From: Colius striatus
Lineage: Eukaryota; Chordata; Aves; Coliiformes; Coliidae
Direction: 5' to 3'
Assembly: GCF_028858725.1 (NCBI RefSeq)
Contig: NC_084763.1
Location: 52,398,152-52,462,151 of the forward strand
Length of the DNA stretch: 64,000 nt
A program made the translations under genes and the position numbers. The notes under the pieces were generated by a model. That model searched no databases. It saw only the letters and a program-made list of their open reading frames with translations, and was not told where the DNA came from. Numbering within the stretch: position 1 is the stretch's first letter; every line of letters starts with the position of its first letter. This document shows positions 37,601-51,199 of this stretch, in pieces.

Positions 37601-40600
37601 ATGGAATGCTCCTAGAAATTTTCTTCTAAGGCAGTATCTAGTCTTCTTTATTATAAAATAGATTTGACCAAATAAAAAGTCTGAAGCAGATAAAACCAGT
37701 AAAGAATATGTAGCTATTGTCTAAAAAAATATATTTCTTACTGGATTAATATCTGAAGAGAAACTGTTGTATTGATGTATCAGCCACTGACACGATCATA
37801 GGGTCAAAGAAAAGGAGTTTTCATACCCTGAAATACCCAGCAAAATGTCTGTCATGTCACAGACACAAAAGTGCAACGTGGTAAATAAAATACTGCCTTG
37901 AACCAAGTAATTATGTGGATTATTTATTTATTGCAATTGCTGTAGACGGTCTTTATAGCTGTGAAATATATCTGGTGAAAGTGCAGCATTTCTCACATAT
38001 TTTAAAAAATATTTTATACTTTCAGGATTTTTTGCTATATATTAAATTCAACAAACACAGTGTTTGGCTGCAGACTTACTTCACTTGCTCACAAGTAGTT
38101 TTGATTAACAGTTAAGGAAATTAGCTTTTGAATTACATATGTGAAAGCACTTGATTTATTTCAACAAAGTAAAACTATAATACATTTTTGATCAGGTATT
38201 TAATATTTTTTATTTAAGCTGAGAAACATTTTAGTATTTTTTAAATTGTGGCATGAATTTATTAAAAAAGAACTTATCAATTTACCTTTTAATTAGCTTT
38301 ATTCTGTCTTAGTTTTAATTTCTATTTGTTAAAACTTCTGATTTTCTTGTCTTAGATGAAAAGAGACATATTATTAGTCTAAAAAAAATTAAAATGCTTA
38401 AAGCCTTTCACATTGAAATGACACACTTTTAAGCTATTAATATTTCAGTCCTTATTTAAGTACTCAGGAATAAAGGCATCCAGAGAAGTATCACTTGTCT
38501 AAAATATCATTCCTCTGATCTCTAACGATTCAGGAAAATCTTACATATTAGAAAAGTTCCTTTTCCCCCTTATTTTACTAAGTAATGTATCAAATCAAAA
38601 CTCTAAAAAAAATGATTTCATTTATATTGTATTGTCTCTTGTCAAATAAATATCACAGAGAGAATCTATACATCTATACATTTAAGATCACTCAAAAAAA
38701 TGAGTAATAAAAGGATGTAAGGGTTTAGGCATGTAAGCAAGCATCACTATGGTGTACTAGATAGACATCACATCCTCCAGGATAGTAGATTTATATTTTT
38801 GTGTGTTTTAATGTATTTTAAAGTCCTTCTAATTAAATCAAAGTTCCTCATTTTCTGAGTTTCCAACCATTCTCTTTCTCTCTCACAGAAATAAAGCTAT
38901 GTAGTTTGTAATACGTTTACTCTTTCTTAAGATAAAGAGTATTAATTTAGTGCCTTTGACTAAATTTGTGGAGATTTACAAATGAGGCCTACAGAAAAGA
39001 TGCTGCCTTTAATGTCACGTGGAGAAATACAAAGATTCCTGCTGCTTTAGTGGAACTGCTACTGTAATTCCATATCTAGTCCTATGTCTCAGATGAACAC
39101 GGTTTGTCATATTCACAAAAATGCTAGGAAATGTTTTTAGTGATTATATTGATAGTCTTTCTTTGTAACTAACATTCACTGCTAGAAGCTTTTAAATGGA
39201 TATTTTTTTGCTACTTTTCATATGACCTGACATCATTTACAGATACTTCCAAGTTGTACCTACTGTTTGTATTCCTCGCTCAGTGCTCTGATGCAGATGT
39301 CAGACATAGTACTCAAAGTTCTTTACACTTAGCTTTATTCTTTAGATTTATTTGGAGATATCTAATCTGTATATGCCTTTAAACAATAAATCAAACACAT
39401 TTGAAATTTGACAATGTTTTAAGTAATCCTTTTTCCATGTTTATACACTCAATGGCAAGATTGCAGCCTTGCTGTTGGAAGCCTGTAAGGAGGATAGATA
39501 TTAGGCTCCATTGTCAAAAAGCATTCACAGTCTGTTACATTAGTGCTAGAGATGTGTATAGAAGAGTAATTATTATAAGCTGACATCCAGAAAATGTAAG
39601 TAAAAATAGATAAACCTCAAAGGAAAATGAGGCTGCATGGTTTAGGTACTATTTGCCTCCAGATGTTTAATGTCAGGACACTAAAGTGTTATTTATCATA
39701 GCACCTAATTGGTAAAATAATTTTCAATTTATGTAACAAACAGAAAATGTGTTTTTCTTAACTCTGCACTTAGTTAGCTTCTTATCACAGTAGATAACTG
39801 CAGAACTACAAACAATGAGTTATCAGTAATCCAGTATTTAAAGAGAGACATGGTATAACATTTTAAATTCTCTTTATACATCTCAGCAGTACCAAGCAGC
39901 AGAAGTTTCTAAATCTGCTAACACAATATCCATTTTTCATTTAAAAAAAATCAGTTGGAACAGATATTACAGTAGGAACAAGCACTACGTTGCATTTTTT
40001 TGCTAGAATTAATCCTGCTGTTTCATGAAAGCGTTTGATTCTGGTTATAAAGCAAGGCTTGCATGCCAAAAAGATTGATGCCTTAAAAGAAGCTTTGATA
40101 AATAAAATCCTGCAGACCTTGGCATTCACAGTTCCCTTTTGGCACTAGTGAAGAATGGCTGAGTAATAGTTAGGAAAAGGACTTATCAAGGATGGTTTAT
40201 TGCGTCTAAAGATATTAGGGCTAGATCTGCAGCTAGTGTAAATTAGCATATCTGCCTTCAAACTACTTATATTGCTTTGTGTCAGCAGAGAAGCTGGCCC
40301 ATATCCATTATCTAGAGGGAATATCAACTACTACAAAGCATACTTATCTAACCAAAAGCAAACGTAGTGTGCGTAGCTCATTGATGTTCCTTGTAACATT
40401 CATGTTAACCTTTATAACGTGATAAAAATCTGGCACTGTTATGTATGGTTGCAAATGATCTTGCTTTGATAACATCAACAATTATAAATTAACGTTTATC
40501 ACTTTTAATACTGCTCCAAATTACATTGATAAAAGCTTAACTTGATATTGATGAGAGGACTAGTAATTTAGGACCTTGCTGTTGCTCTAATTAACTTTTC

Positions 40601-43600
40601 TGGGAGCAGAATTAGGCCTATTCTCTGAAAGCCTATCAAAGCAGTATAGAGTTTGGATTTTTTAAATATAGCATATTTTTTTGTATTCCCTTTTGGTGAA
40701 CATATTTCCTATCTAGTGACAACCACATTTTACAGAGCCATGAAGTTTAGACTCCTGGCTTTTACATATGAATGAGCATGTTAAACCCAGTAAAATCACC
40801 GAGTGAAGTTCAGATGCAGGCATCTGCAGACTCCAAGTTAAAAGTTTTAGTAGAAGAGACTGTCCCATTCCACATTTATTTGGCACAATTAACAAAAGAG
40901 GATGTTTAGGAATTATCAGAATTTTGAGCAGTATACACTGGATATAAGCAGTATCTCAGTTAGTGGTTGAAATGCTGCAACCATCAGACACGTTCAGCAG
41001 CCGTTCCAGCAAATCACTCAGAAAAAAACTTGCAGGCAAATCAGGGCATTGAAGTACATGGAATTTACACGTGGTGAATAGTCTGCATTGTTTAAATGAC
41101 ATCAAGCTTCTTTCAACTGGTAGAGATAATTTTGGCAGAGGAATACAGTTGTGGTTTCTGCCCATTTTTAAAAGGCAAACTACATGATGGTCAATTTGAG
41201 AAAACAAAGAGGAGTGCTTTGGTGACTCTAAATTTGACAACACCACTGAAAACACTGAATGTCCATGTACTGTCTGTTTCATGCAAGATTTATTTGTTGT
41301 GAGAGAAAACCCTGATGGTTGGTTAGTGAATTAGGTCAATAAGCAGTAGGATAGTGATAGGGGAGATTCTATTGCTCTTGGGGATTTAGGCTTCCTAGCA
41401 CGACATTTAAATCAATAGGAATCATCAGCTACCCTAATCTGCCCATACCAAATATCATTGAGCCTGAGGTGGTGGAGAAAAATTGCAAGAGACCTTGGGA
41501 AATTACCATTTCTTTTTTTTTTTTTCCTGCGATATGTGTTGTGTAGATGCTTATAGAAATATTTCTTCTACTTTTACTATATGTGTGACTTTATAAAAAA
41601 TACAATGTGTTTCTAAATGTAATGCTAATTATCATCATGATCACTCCTTACCAGTGCACTCATATAACTCTTCAACTATTCTTGCAAATGACTCAGTAAA
41701 TTGTTGAAATATATACAGAAAGAGGCACAAGACAAGAAATTCACATTGCAATACAAAAGAAATGTCAAGGCCCTGGCTAGCAACTGTTACTATTAGTTAA
41801 CACAATGCAATGTTGATATAGTTAAAACAACGACAGAAAGACAGAATCAAAATTACAAAGCCATGTAAAAGCAATATGAAGAAGTGTAAGAAGTCTATAT
41901 TTCGTAGATAAAGTGAACACTTTTTCTTCAGTAACAATTCAAATGACTGATGAAACAAACCCAGAATTAAATAAGGGCATCGGTGAAATGCAAGGATAAA
42001 TCTACATTATTTTCACATCCTATATTTTCACAGAGTACACAGGAATTTAAAGAGAATGAGTGCTGTCATAGAAGAACTTGCAATGCTGGGAAACAATCTT
42101 CTTCTAAAAGAAAGTTTATTTTCTTGATCTATTAGAGCAGGCAAATGTAATTTAATGTCGGTCAATTTGCTGTGTTAAGGAGTGAATAGTATCTGCCATA
42201 CAGGTGATAATAATTTTAGACAATATATTCTAAACGGTTTGTCACTGAAAAAAACTTACCTCCTCTTGTGTTAGAAAACACAAGCAAACCCGTTCTTTGT
42301 TTCAATTGTTATGTTTAGTAAAAGGATCTTTTTAGACAACAGACTTTTTCTTAAGACCACCATTGGACATAAGCATTAGATATATCCCCTCATCTTCACT
42401 ATATGCTCACACATGAACATGTTAACCTTGGAGAGTTATGTCAGCTTGTAACACATCCGCTGATGCCATCATTTCTGATTTTGTCAGCCAGGAAGCCTGC
42501 TTGCAGCACCTAGATGGGATGCGTATTTGTTCACTCAAATGTTGTTGCCATTAGACCATTTTTACAGCGACAGAGTTCCATTGAGGCTAATTAAGAACTA
42601 TTGGTGTGGAGAGTGAACAACTAATTTCAAAATTTGATCCATCATTTCTTGGCGATCCAACCCCACGCCCATCTGTTCACATGGCAAACAGCCCACTTGC
42701 AAGTTAGCTGGACCTTTTCCCTAAGAAATGAGTGACAGGCAAGAACAGTTTAGTTACTCTGTGAAACAATGGAAACATTTTATTTCTTCTTCAGGAAGTG
42801 TGGCCCACTATCTAGGAGAGGTGGACAGCATTTGCCTCCATTCACTTCATTGGGTTTTTTTTACATGTCCATTGTTAGAAACGGTTGAGTAAAGGAGGAA
42901 GGAAAATCAGGGGCTTACTGGTTGCTGCCAAAAAGCCAGGTTGTATTGGAACAGGTGCTTTGAAAAACTGTGAAAGCCAGCTGAAAGGTGTCAAAATGTG
43001 CATAACATGAACCAACAGTTCACAGACATTTTGTGTGAATTTGGTCTCGTAGCAGGAAAGTTCAGAAGGAACTTAGGAAGAGCCAGCCAGATTAATAGGC
43101 ATGCTCCTGTCTGCTCAGTCATGGTGTGCATGATGCTGTCGTGCAGGATGAAAGACAACGAGGGAAAAAAGTTTCCTCTTATTACATATATATCCTTCAT
43201 TATCTTTCAATTGTCAAATCAGGGAAAAAAATATATAATCTGTTCCTAAAACACATTAAGCTGATCATGTAGCCTAAAAAGAAAAGTAGATCAATTGAAA
43301 GTCCATAAGCTCTATTGGGGTGATTAACCACAGAGTGCGTGCAGGTAAAAGAAAGAATGCATGATCCTTTTTATAGTACCGGTCAAACTAATGCCTGTGA
43401 GCCACACTTGTCCCTTGACCTTGTTAAATGTGGCCCACGTGTTGGAGGGAGTACAAGCAACTTTTCCGACACATTCCCTTCCCACATGTTTTTCCTGCAG
43501 TGTGCTACTGTAGATAGTTCTAAAACACGTGGGAATACAAGTGGCTTCTCCATGTGTATTTAAAACCTAACAGAGCTACATCAGTCAAAACCACATGGGA

Positions 43601-43650
43601 ACAGAAAAGGAGCATCAGGAAAAGAAAATGCTTTTCTGCTATTTGTGCTC
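34660..43650. other. Gene-poor AT-rich desert, first part
   Basis: I see no protein-coding exon, RNA gene or transposon tail. Frames are short and unlike known proteins. Two stretches look enhancer-like by motif content: about 40.43-40.65 kb (CTTTGATAAC and CTAATTAAC words) and about 42.44-42.78 kb (homeodomain, TGACAG and SOX-like words). Both are weak calls without alignment. Confidence 0.6.
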
Positions 43651-43680
43651 ATGTTCTTCATGTGCTCAGGGAACACATGG

Positions 43681-43860
43681 GAGAGCAAGAGCAAGACAAA
43701 AAAGACAAGGGAGAGAAAAAGAAAGGAAGAGGAAGAAAGCAGCAGACAGAAGCAAAGAAAAGGGAACAAAGCAGGAAGACAGTGAAAAGAAAAAAGGAGA
43801 TAAGTGAGAAAGGAGAAGGTATTGCAAGGAAAGGACAGGAATTGACAGAGAAAAAAACCC
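43681..43860 (+). repeat. Polypurine (GA-rich) tract
   Basis: About 180 bases are almost entirely A and G on the plus strand, with scattered C. Its frames encode Lys/Arg/Glu-rich strings that mimic a protein. Low-complexity DNA, not a gene. Confidence 0.8.
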
Positions 43861-43869
43861 ATAGATAAT

Positions 43870-46800
43870 ATAATTTTACTGCTTGAAGGGATAAAACCAA
43901 ATAAGCCTGATTGTGCTTTTCATTTAGGCTTTGTAGCTTGTGTGTATGTTTAGTTTTAACAAACGTAGGAAGAGGCATCTTTTGCATGTTCCCCGATGTC
44001 ATCCCTCCTTTTGTTTTGTTTCCAGATACTGCATCTTTGTTTCTGCTTCGGCTTTCTGTCTCATTCCGTCTCTTGCTTTCCCCTCCCCTTTTCCTCTGCT
44101 CTGCCTCTCACAGGCAATGAATGAGATGTAGCATATCATTGTATTAGCAGAGCCAGTTTTTTTCCCCAACTTGCCTTAAAAATGGAATGCCAGTGAGTAT
44201 ATTGTTAGTCTTTCAGACTTCCCCCCTCCCCCCCAACCCGAGAAGACTTCGTTGAGACAGCCTGAAGTCATCAACATAAACCTAAGTGAGCATATGGATG
44301 AAATGTGACTTTTGTTCCATGCTAGTCATGGGATATGGTCATAGTCTTGATTTCAAGGAGCTTTACAAGGAGGCAGTGCTGAGAAAGTTTTGGCTGTAGT
44401 TGGTGAAGTCCAAGAGGAAGAAATAAACAATCTCCCATCTTCCTCTCTCACACTTAAGGTCACATGTCTGCATGCACAGCCTCTCTTCTGGGCTTCCCTG
44501 GTGCGGCGCTTTCTGTGCACACCACTTGCCCTGTGTGCTGTCGTTGGGAAAGGCAGCTTTGTATATTGCACACTTACAGGAATACCCAGATATTATGTTA
44601 TCTAATATTACACTTTTGATGTTACTGGGATTGGAAGAAAATTTACAGAGCTTTGAACCCATTTTTTGTTGTATTATCATTCGATAGACCTTGTTCATCT
44701 CAGGATTTATTCCTTGATTGGGGGATGGAAATAATACTGAGTGTTGGCATTGTGTTTAGATGTCTCATTTTTATGTCTAAAAGCAAAAGAAGATTCTTAA
44801 AACATGTTTATACTCTGGTTTTGCTGCTGCTTTCTTTTGGTTCTAAGTCTTCTACTCTATTTTTCTTTTTCACGTTGCTGACTTTATTTTTGTACACCAG
44901 GATCTCAAGGTTTCCAAGCCAGGAGCTCAGGAGGATGAACAGCTTTCAGGAAATGGTCAACAGCTCTCAGGGTGCAATTCTAAAGGTCATTTGTTATCAC
45001 ATCTGTTCCTGTCAAGGCATCCTCTCTGAGGTGAAGCCTGTCTGAGAGCCTGGAAACCTTGGGAGGTTCTGTGGTAGGATTTTCTCTCCTCTGCTGTGTG
45101 ATGAGACTGAAGAGAGTGCGTTCATCTGTGGAGTTCTCCCAGTGTCAGGGAAAAATGTCAGAAACCTTTTTCCTCTGCCCTATTTCACTGTATCTTCATT
45201 TCACAGCCACTGACTTAGCTCTAAAGTGCAAAAAAAAATCCCCAAACCCCAGTAAACTTTTAGATTGGTCAGATTTCTCCTGTATCTCTTGAGGCAGGCT
45301 AAAACTGGAGACCCTCATTTGGCAGAAAGTCCAAGATTTCATGAATGTGTCTATGAAGAACAGGAGTCAGGGGAGAAAAGAAGAATGTTGGATGACTTGT
45401 CAATTTGGCTGGTGTTGGAACTTCCCAATTCTGAAAGCTGTTCATGCCACAGAAGTCAAAGAGATGATAAGGTGGGGAGAGTCATGCTGCTCAGGCTTGG
45501 AGGCAGAGTCCTGCTTTGTGCTTCCCACCATCTATCCACAGCACTAGGATCACTGTGCCACATTCTATCAGAAGAATGACATAAGGATTTTGCATGGAGA
45601 AATTAAGTCAAAGGTACACACATTACATCAGTAATGTAATTCAATTGTTTCAGTTGGTATATTATCATGATATTACAGTCCTCTGTAAAAAAGTAAAATA
45701 AAACTCAAAAAAAGATAATTTAAGACTATCCTGTGCTAGACCCAAAAGACTGTTGTCTAGTCCAGTTTTCATATAGTCTTTGAGTATAGAAAAATACCAG
45801 ATTCACTTAAAAAGAGTTCCTATATCAAGTAGATAATATGTGCTTTAAAATATAACCACATACCAGAGTACTTGTTCACTTAATCTATTATTTACAGAAA
45901 AATGTATTAGACTAATATTATGGGCCAAAGTATCTCCTAGCACAAGCCCTGTTGGGATCTATGTAGCTGTGTCAAATACACCAATGAATAACAGGTTTAT
46001 ATTTTTCTATATTTAACGGATAGACTACTTAAATTAACTAAACTATGGCACGCCTCTGCTCATGTTTTGGAAAAGAAATTGTTTATGTAATTTAAAGAAA
46101 GTGAAGATATAGTAGCTGAAACTATAAACCATTTCTAAGCAGAAATAATTTCAGACAAATTCTTTACATGCTCTAAGATTTCAGCTCATTTTTAACATCT
46201 ATATTGCTCTGTGATGGCAAAAAAAAAGGAATTTTAAGTGCTATTTTGTGGCAGAGGCTTTTGTACTGTCTACAAAGAAGAGGTGTTGCAGAACTGTTCC
46301 ACATTGTATTTTACACGGCAGACAGAGGGCAAAAAATGGTGAATTCCGCATCTGTCACTATTCTACATCTGTCACTATTCTACATCTGTCACTCAAGGAA
46401 AATGCCCCTTTCCCTTTTTGGAAAAGTTGGCTAAGGATGATGGGATATGGCTGATAACAATAATCCATATTTAGGCAACCAGAAGATTGTGACAACATTA
46501 GGCAGAGTAAGGGAATGTGGACTTAAAATCAAAACATCTGTTATGGTAACTTTCATTTACCCTGTTATTCCTAGATGTTGCAGTGTCATAACTTAGATTC
46601 CTGCATTGTCTTGCCATAAAAATATACGTTTAGCCCTGGAACTCAGCACTAACTTTAAAATCATTTGCTTTAAACTTCATGTCATAAAATTAATATTACC
46701 GAAGCCCAGCAGTTCATCTCTAGACATTAATAGAACAAGTAAGTGATCATCTACTAGATAGATTGCAAAATGTGTTGTATTTTATCCCTGATTATGAGAA

Positions 46801-49800
46801 TAATTTGATTTGCCTCAGCATAGCTATTAAATAGTTACATTGATTGTAGTGGTATGAAGGATTTCACCATTAATAGCTTTATGAGGGAGATTCAAAATAT
46901 AAACAGATTTAATGGCTATTCTTAACCAGAGTATCTGAATATAAACCCTTCCTCCCTACACCCCATGCTCATCAGCTTGCCATGGAATCCTCTTTCAAAA
47001 TAGAGTCTTCTTTGATGCTTCATATCACAACACATTGCTGTACTGCAGCACTATAGCAATGAGGGCGTGGCTGCAATGAACAAAAAGAGGTGCAGTAAGT
47101 GACGAGCCTCATCCTGTTACATGACAGATCTCAGTCGGAAGATTTCATACTGTTAATTTCAGGGAGGATCAGTCCTATCACTCCTGCTAGGAAATGTCGG
47201 TATTGATTCTGATTCTGTATACCAATCACCCTTCTAATTCTGAGCAAGACCCAGAGCTGTCGTGTAGCTTGAATGTAGGAGCGTACGCAGGGTCTGCCAA
47301 ATCGCATTGCTTGTCCTCTGTTCGCTCACTGTGGCTGCTAGAATAACTTATTATGATACTGGACTTCCAAAGAATATATTAACTTCCTGACTCTCTATAG
47401 TAATACCATACAGCTGGTTCAAATAAACATTCCAAGCCAGTGCATTTTTCATCTTGAAAAAAACAGCAATCCCAAAGAAGTTTTGTATTTATTCAGTGCT
47501 TACTGTCATTGCCTTTGACACTGAGCACAAAATTAATAGTTAAAAAAACTGGAGTTACTCTCTAGGCCTTTGCATTGATTCTCTTTTTGTTCTTAATTTA
47601 TTTTGTTGAACATTGCAGTCAAAAAGAAAAGAAAAACTGCTCATGGCATTAATTTTCTTGAGTTATTGCTCTGTTCTGTCTCACTAAAACGCTGTTGTTG
47701 TTTTCTGTACTTTGAATAAAATGTAACTGGGTTTATCTGAAGCAGAATCCATATAAGGATTCAAATTGCTCTTGACTTTACCTTCCTGTTCTGAAATTTC
47801 ATTGACATTGATACAAAAACATGACTGTATACCAAAGTTATCCACATTGAACTTTCCCGTGCTATTGAAAATATATGACTTTGTTTCTGCAATGATTTAA
47901 TTGTCAGTTGATTTATTAATATTGCTTCTATCAACAAAAAAGCTGCTGAATCATTATAAGTGAGAACCTCAGGCAAAATCACCGTGTAAATAATGTGTAT
48001 TTTGGCTGTGTAAGGGCTGAAGATTTGGTCATATTTGATTGGGCTGTTTTTGTAGCTGTATTATTATAGGTGCACCGAGTTTTGGCTTCAGAAAATGTAC
48101 ACACGATTAAATAAAGACAGATTTTACTCCAAATACCACTCGTCAGTAACATACTAATTCCCACCAGAGACGATGAGATGTATCACAGCACAAGGATCTT
48201 CCATTTCTATTTCATAATGCCATTTATTAAGTAATTTTCTAATGAGAATTTCTAGATGTGCCAGGTTTCTGAGCTGAAGTCTTGTACTCTAAGCTGTAAT
48301 TATGGGAAAACTTATGTAAGGAATTATTTAAATTATGGAAAATACTGTGCATGTCCATACTTCTCTGAGTCTTGCTTTAATTCTTTTAGGCAAATTATGA
48401 AGGAAGAAATTTTTCTTCCTTCTTATTTCCAATAAGCTGTGGAACAATCAGAGTTAGTCAAATATACATGGTGCCTGTTTCTATGGGGTTTTCAAAAGCT
48501 GGACGCTAGTTTTGATGTCTTATCCAACTGCGAGGGTTGTAAATGGGAATGTGTCCCTGATTTCAATGGGAGCAGGAGGAGGTGATAGTTTTTCATTGTT
48601 ACATCATACACGTGAAAGGCGATTGTGTATGCAAGGCATACAGTGATGTCAGATCCACATTCTATATGTTTTGTTACAGTCCGTGAATAACTGGACCACA
48701 TGGATATAAATCTGTCTTTGATTGAGATAGATTATTCTGGTGTCCCGTTAGAAGATTATTTTACATAAACAGAGTTATCATTGACAAGTACAGAATCATT
48801 CTGATTTGTAGTGCTTCCTGAAAAAACACACACATCTGTGAAAAACGCTAACCTACGGCTCAAGTTAAGGGTTAGATGCAGATTCTTTTGGTCTGCCTTT
48901 GCATTGAGGAAAACTGTTTTGCCTGTTACAGGTTCAAATAGTCATGGAAATTTGCTTTTATCAGAGATCTATTCTTCATAATTTACAGACAAGGTAAATC
49001 AATCCATAGTTTTACGACTGGAAGTGAGGGAGTATTGTAAAACTGCAGTATTAGGCAAAGTACACAAGATCATTCTGAACCCCCAAATGCTATATTAAGG
49101 TCACACACGTTTTAAATTAGGAGACTCTGTTCTCACTCATAAATGTCTCAAAGTTTCAACTTCTGATCTGAAACTTTTGCTGGTTGAATATTGTAACAGT
49201 AGCCACTGGAATTAGTAGATACTGACCCTTGTGCCACATGACAGGGCATATATAACTGTTTGTGACCCTGACCAGGTTCATGTGACTGGGGTGAACAAAT
49301 TAACTTTAATCTCTTACTAGAGTTCCTGCATGCTAAAATTTTGTTGTAAAGGTGACTTTTTTTTTTTAAAGAAATGAGTCTATCAATATAAAATACACTT
49401 ATGCAGAGAATAGTATTAGTTTTAAAACACTTTGTCCCCATTCGCATGACATATATCACGTTGTTCATAAGCATGAGGAAAACAAAAGATAGCTCAGTCT
49501 CACTGCCTTCAAATTTGTGATTGCTACTAGTGAGTGCCTGAACATTTCTCTTGTCTGTTTTCAGCATAGATTTTTAAAAATCATTTGGGGCATTGTTTCT
49601 CTGTTGTTTTTCTTCTGTTGTTATTATCTGCAAGACATGTAACATGACAAGCATGGAGCATCTATTTATGTGGAATGTTCAAGGAAATGGAGAGTTATAA
49701 ATATGTATGTCTGATGATAATATGTAACTATGACAAATATATTCCTGCCTATATTTTTTGGAAGTGTCCATACACAGCTATGGCTTATCAAAACAAATAG

Positions 49801-51190
49801 TAAAATTATCATGTTAAAAATGTACTAGTTGCATAAATACTCAAAAATCAAACAATGTGTTCTTAGTCCCAGGTAGAAAAGCTCCTCTTTGAAATATTTG
49901 GAGACAGATGTTCCTGTGTCTCCCTATCCCTCAAGATCCATTTTCTGCAAAGCTCTTTTAAATGTGAGAGAGGATAGAGTTTCGCAACAGTTTATTGCTA
50001 GATTTACAATGCTGGCGACAAAGTCGTTTTCAAAAAATGGGATAGACTTCTCCCAGGAATTGATCTCTGGTCGGGTTAATGGATTATATGGTCCAGACTG
50101 TGACTGTGACTAGCCCTTACACAGTAATGCTGCTGCGGTCAGCATGTGAGGTCTGGTCTTGTAGGAAACTTCTTCTGGGAGCCCAGCACTTCTACCCTCT
50201 GGGTAACCTCTGCAACAGAGCAAGAATAAGACAGGGTCACGCTTACACCTCCACATTGATACAAAAAGCAGGAAGAACAGTCACTGCCTTCTTAAAGCTG
50301 CTGTAAACCAGCAATGTCCCAATGTTGGTTTGACTAGAGAAAGATTGTTCTTTTTGCAATTAGTCATAACTTGTATTGTTTGAAGCAACCATCATCAAGA
50401 CTCCTGGTCAGCACACAGAATGTTGATAATTTGCCTGTGTATTTTTATATTATTGATTAGGTGTTGTAATGTTCTTTATTGTGTCTTATGTATTAGCTGA
50501 AATCAGCAGGATGCAAAATTGACACTTCAGATTTCATTTTTAATTATTTTAGCATTTCAAACTGTTTTAAATAATTTCCAGGAGACTCATGTGACAGCAA
50601 AAGGCAAAAATAATGGCTGAAATGGTTTGGTGCATTAAACTGGGTGAGGTTTTTTGTCCCTGCTGAGTACAGTAAGATTGCTGTGTCCCAGAGTCTTCAT
50701 CATAACACGTAACTGGTTTGTGAAACCTTCTTGTTGTGGGCAGCTTGGTTTTGCTGCTAGCAACATCGGTGGCAAAATCCTTTTGTTTTAGTCTTTGTCA
50801 GAAGGAGGATTAGGCTGCCCATTGCCTGCAGTGTGGCAATTCTGTGGCTTCTCATCACTGCTGCAGGTATATGGGGATTTGCATCCAGGGCTGCTCTACA
50901 GTGCTAAAACTAAAGCAGCACAGAGTAAGAGGAAAGCATGTAATAACTTTACAAATTCACTTTTGAAATGTAAACCCTTTATAAAAGGTTGCAAGATAGC
51001 AGCTATTAATTTTGGCCTGTCTTTTTGGTTAGTAACTGCTTTTGAAGTGGCTCTAGCCTTAGATCAGGGTAACTTCAATACGCATTACTTAGCAATGGCT
51101 ATGTTTTGCTCACATAAATGAATACATTTCTTTAAGAACGAAACAAAGAGATGGTACTGCACAGATGTAGAGCATGTACGTGCATACATA
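43870..51190. other. Gene-poor AT-rich desert, second part
   Basis: No gene recognised. A T-rich to C-rich stretch lies near 44.0-44.25 kb, and there is a small minisatellite near 46.35 kb. A somewhat more GC-rich, CpG-containing segment at about 47.05-47.35 kb may be regulatory. Open frames at 44.65-45.05 and 45.27-45.58 kb (130 and 104 aa) resemble nothing I know. Confidence 0.6.
46349..46395. repeat. 17-base minisatellite, about 2.7 copies
   Basis: The unit CATCTGTCACTATTCTA is repeated twice exactly, and a third copy breaks off after CATCTGTCACT. Confidence 0.95.
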
Positions 51191-51199
51191 CATGCACAG

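Noticed and set aside
43554-43868. 104-aa Lys/Glu/Arg-rich open frame
   Set aside because: It is a translation of the polypurine tract, not a gene.
45265-45579. 104-aa plus-strand frame
   Set aside because: No homology recognised, no CpG island or promoter near it, and no clear exon boundaries.
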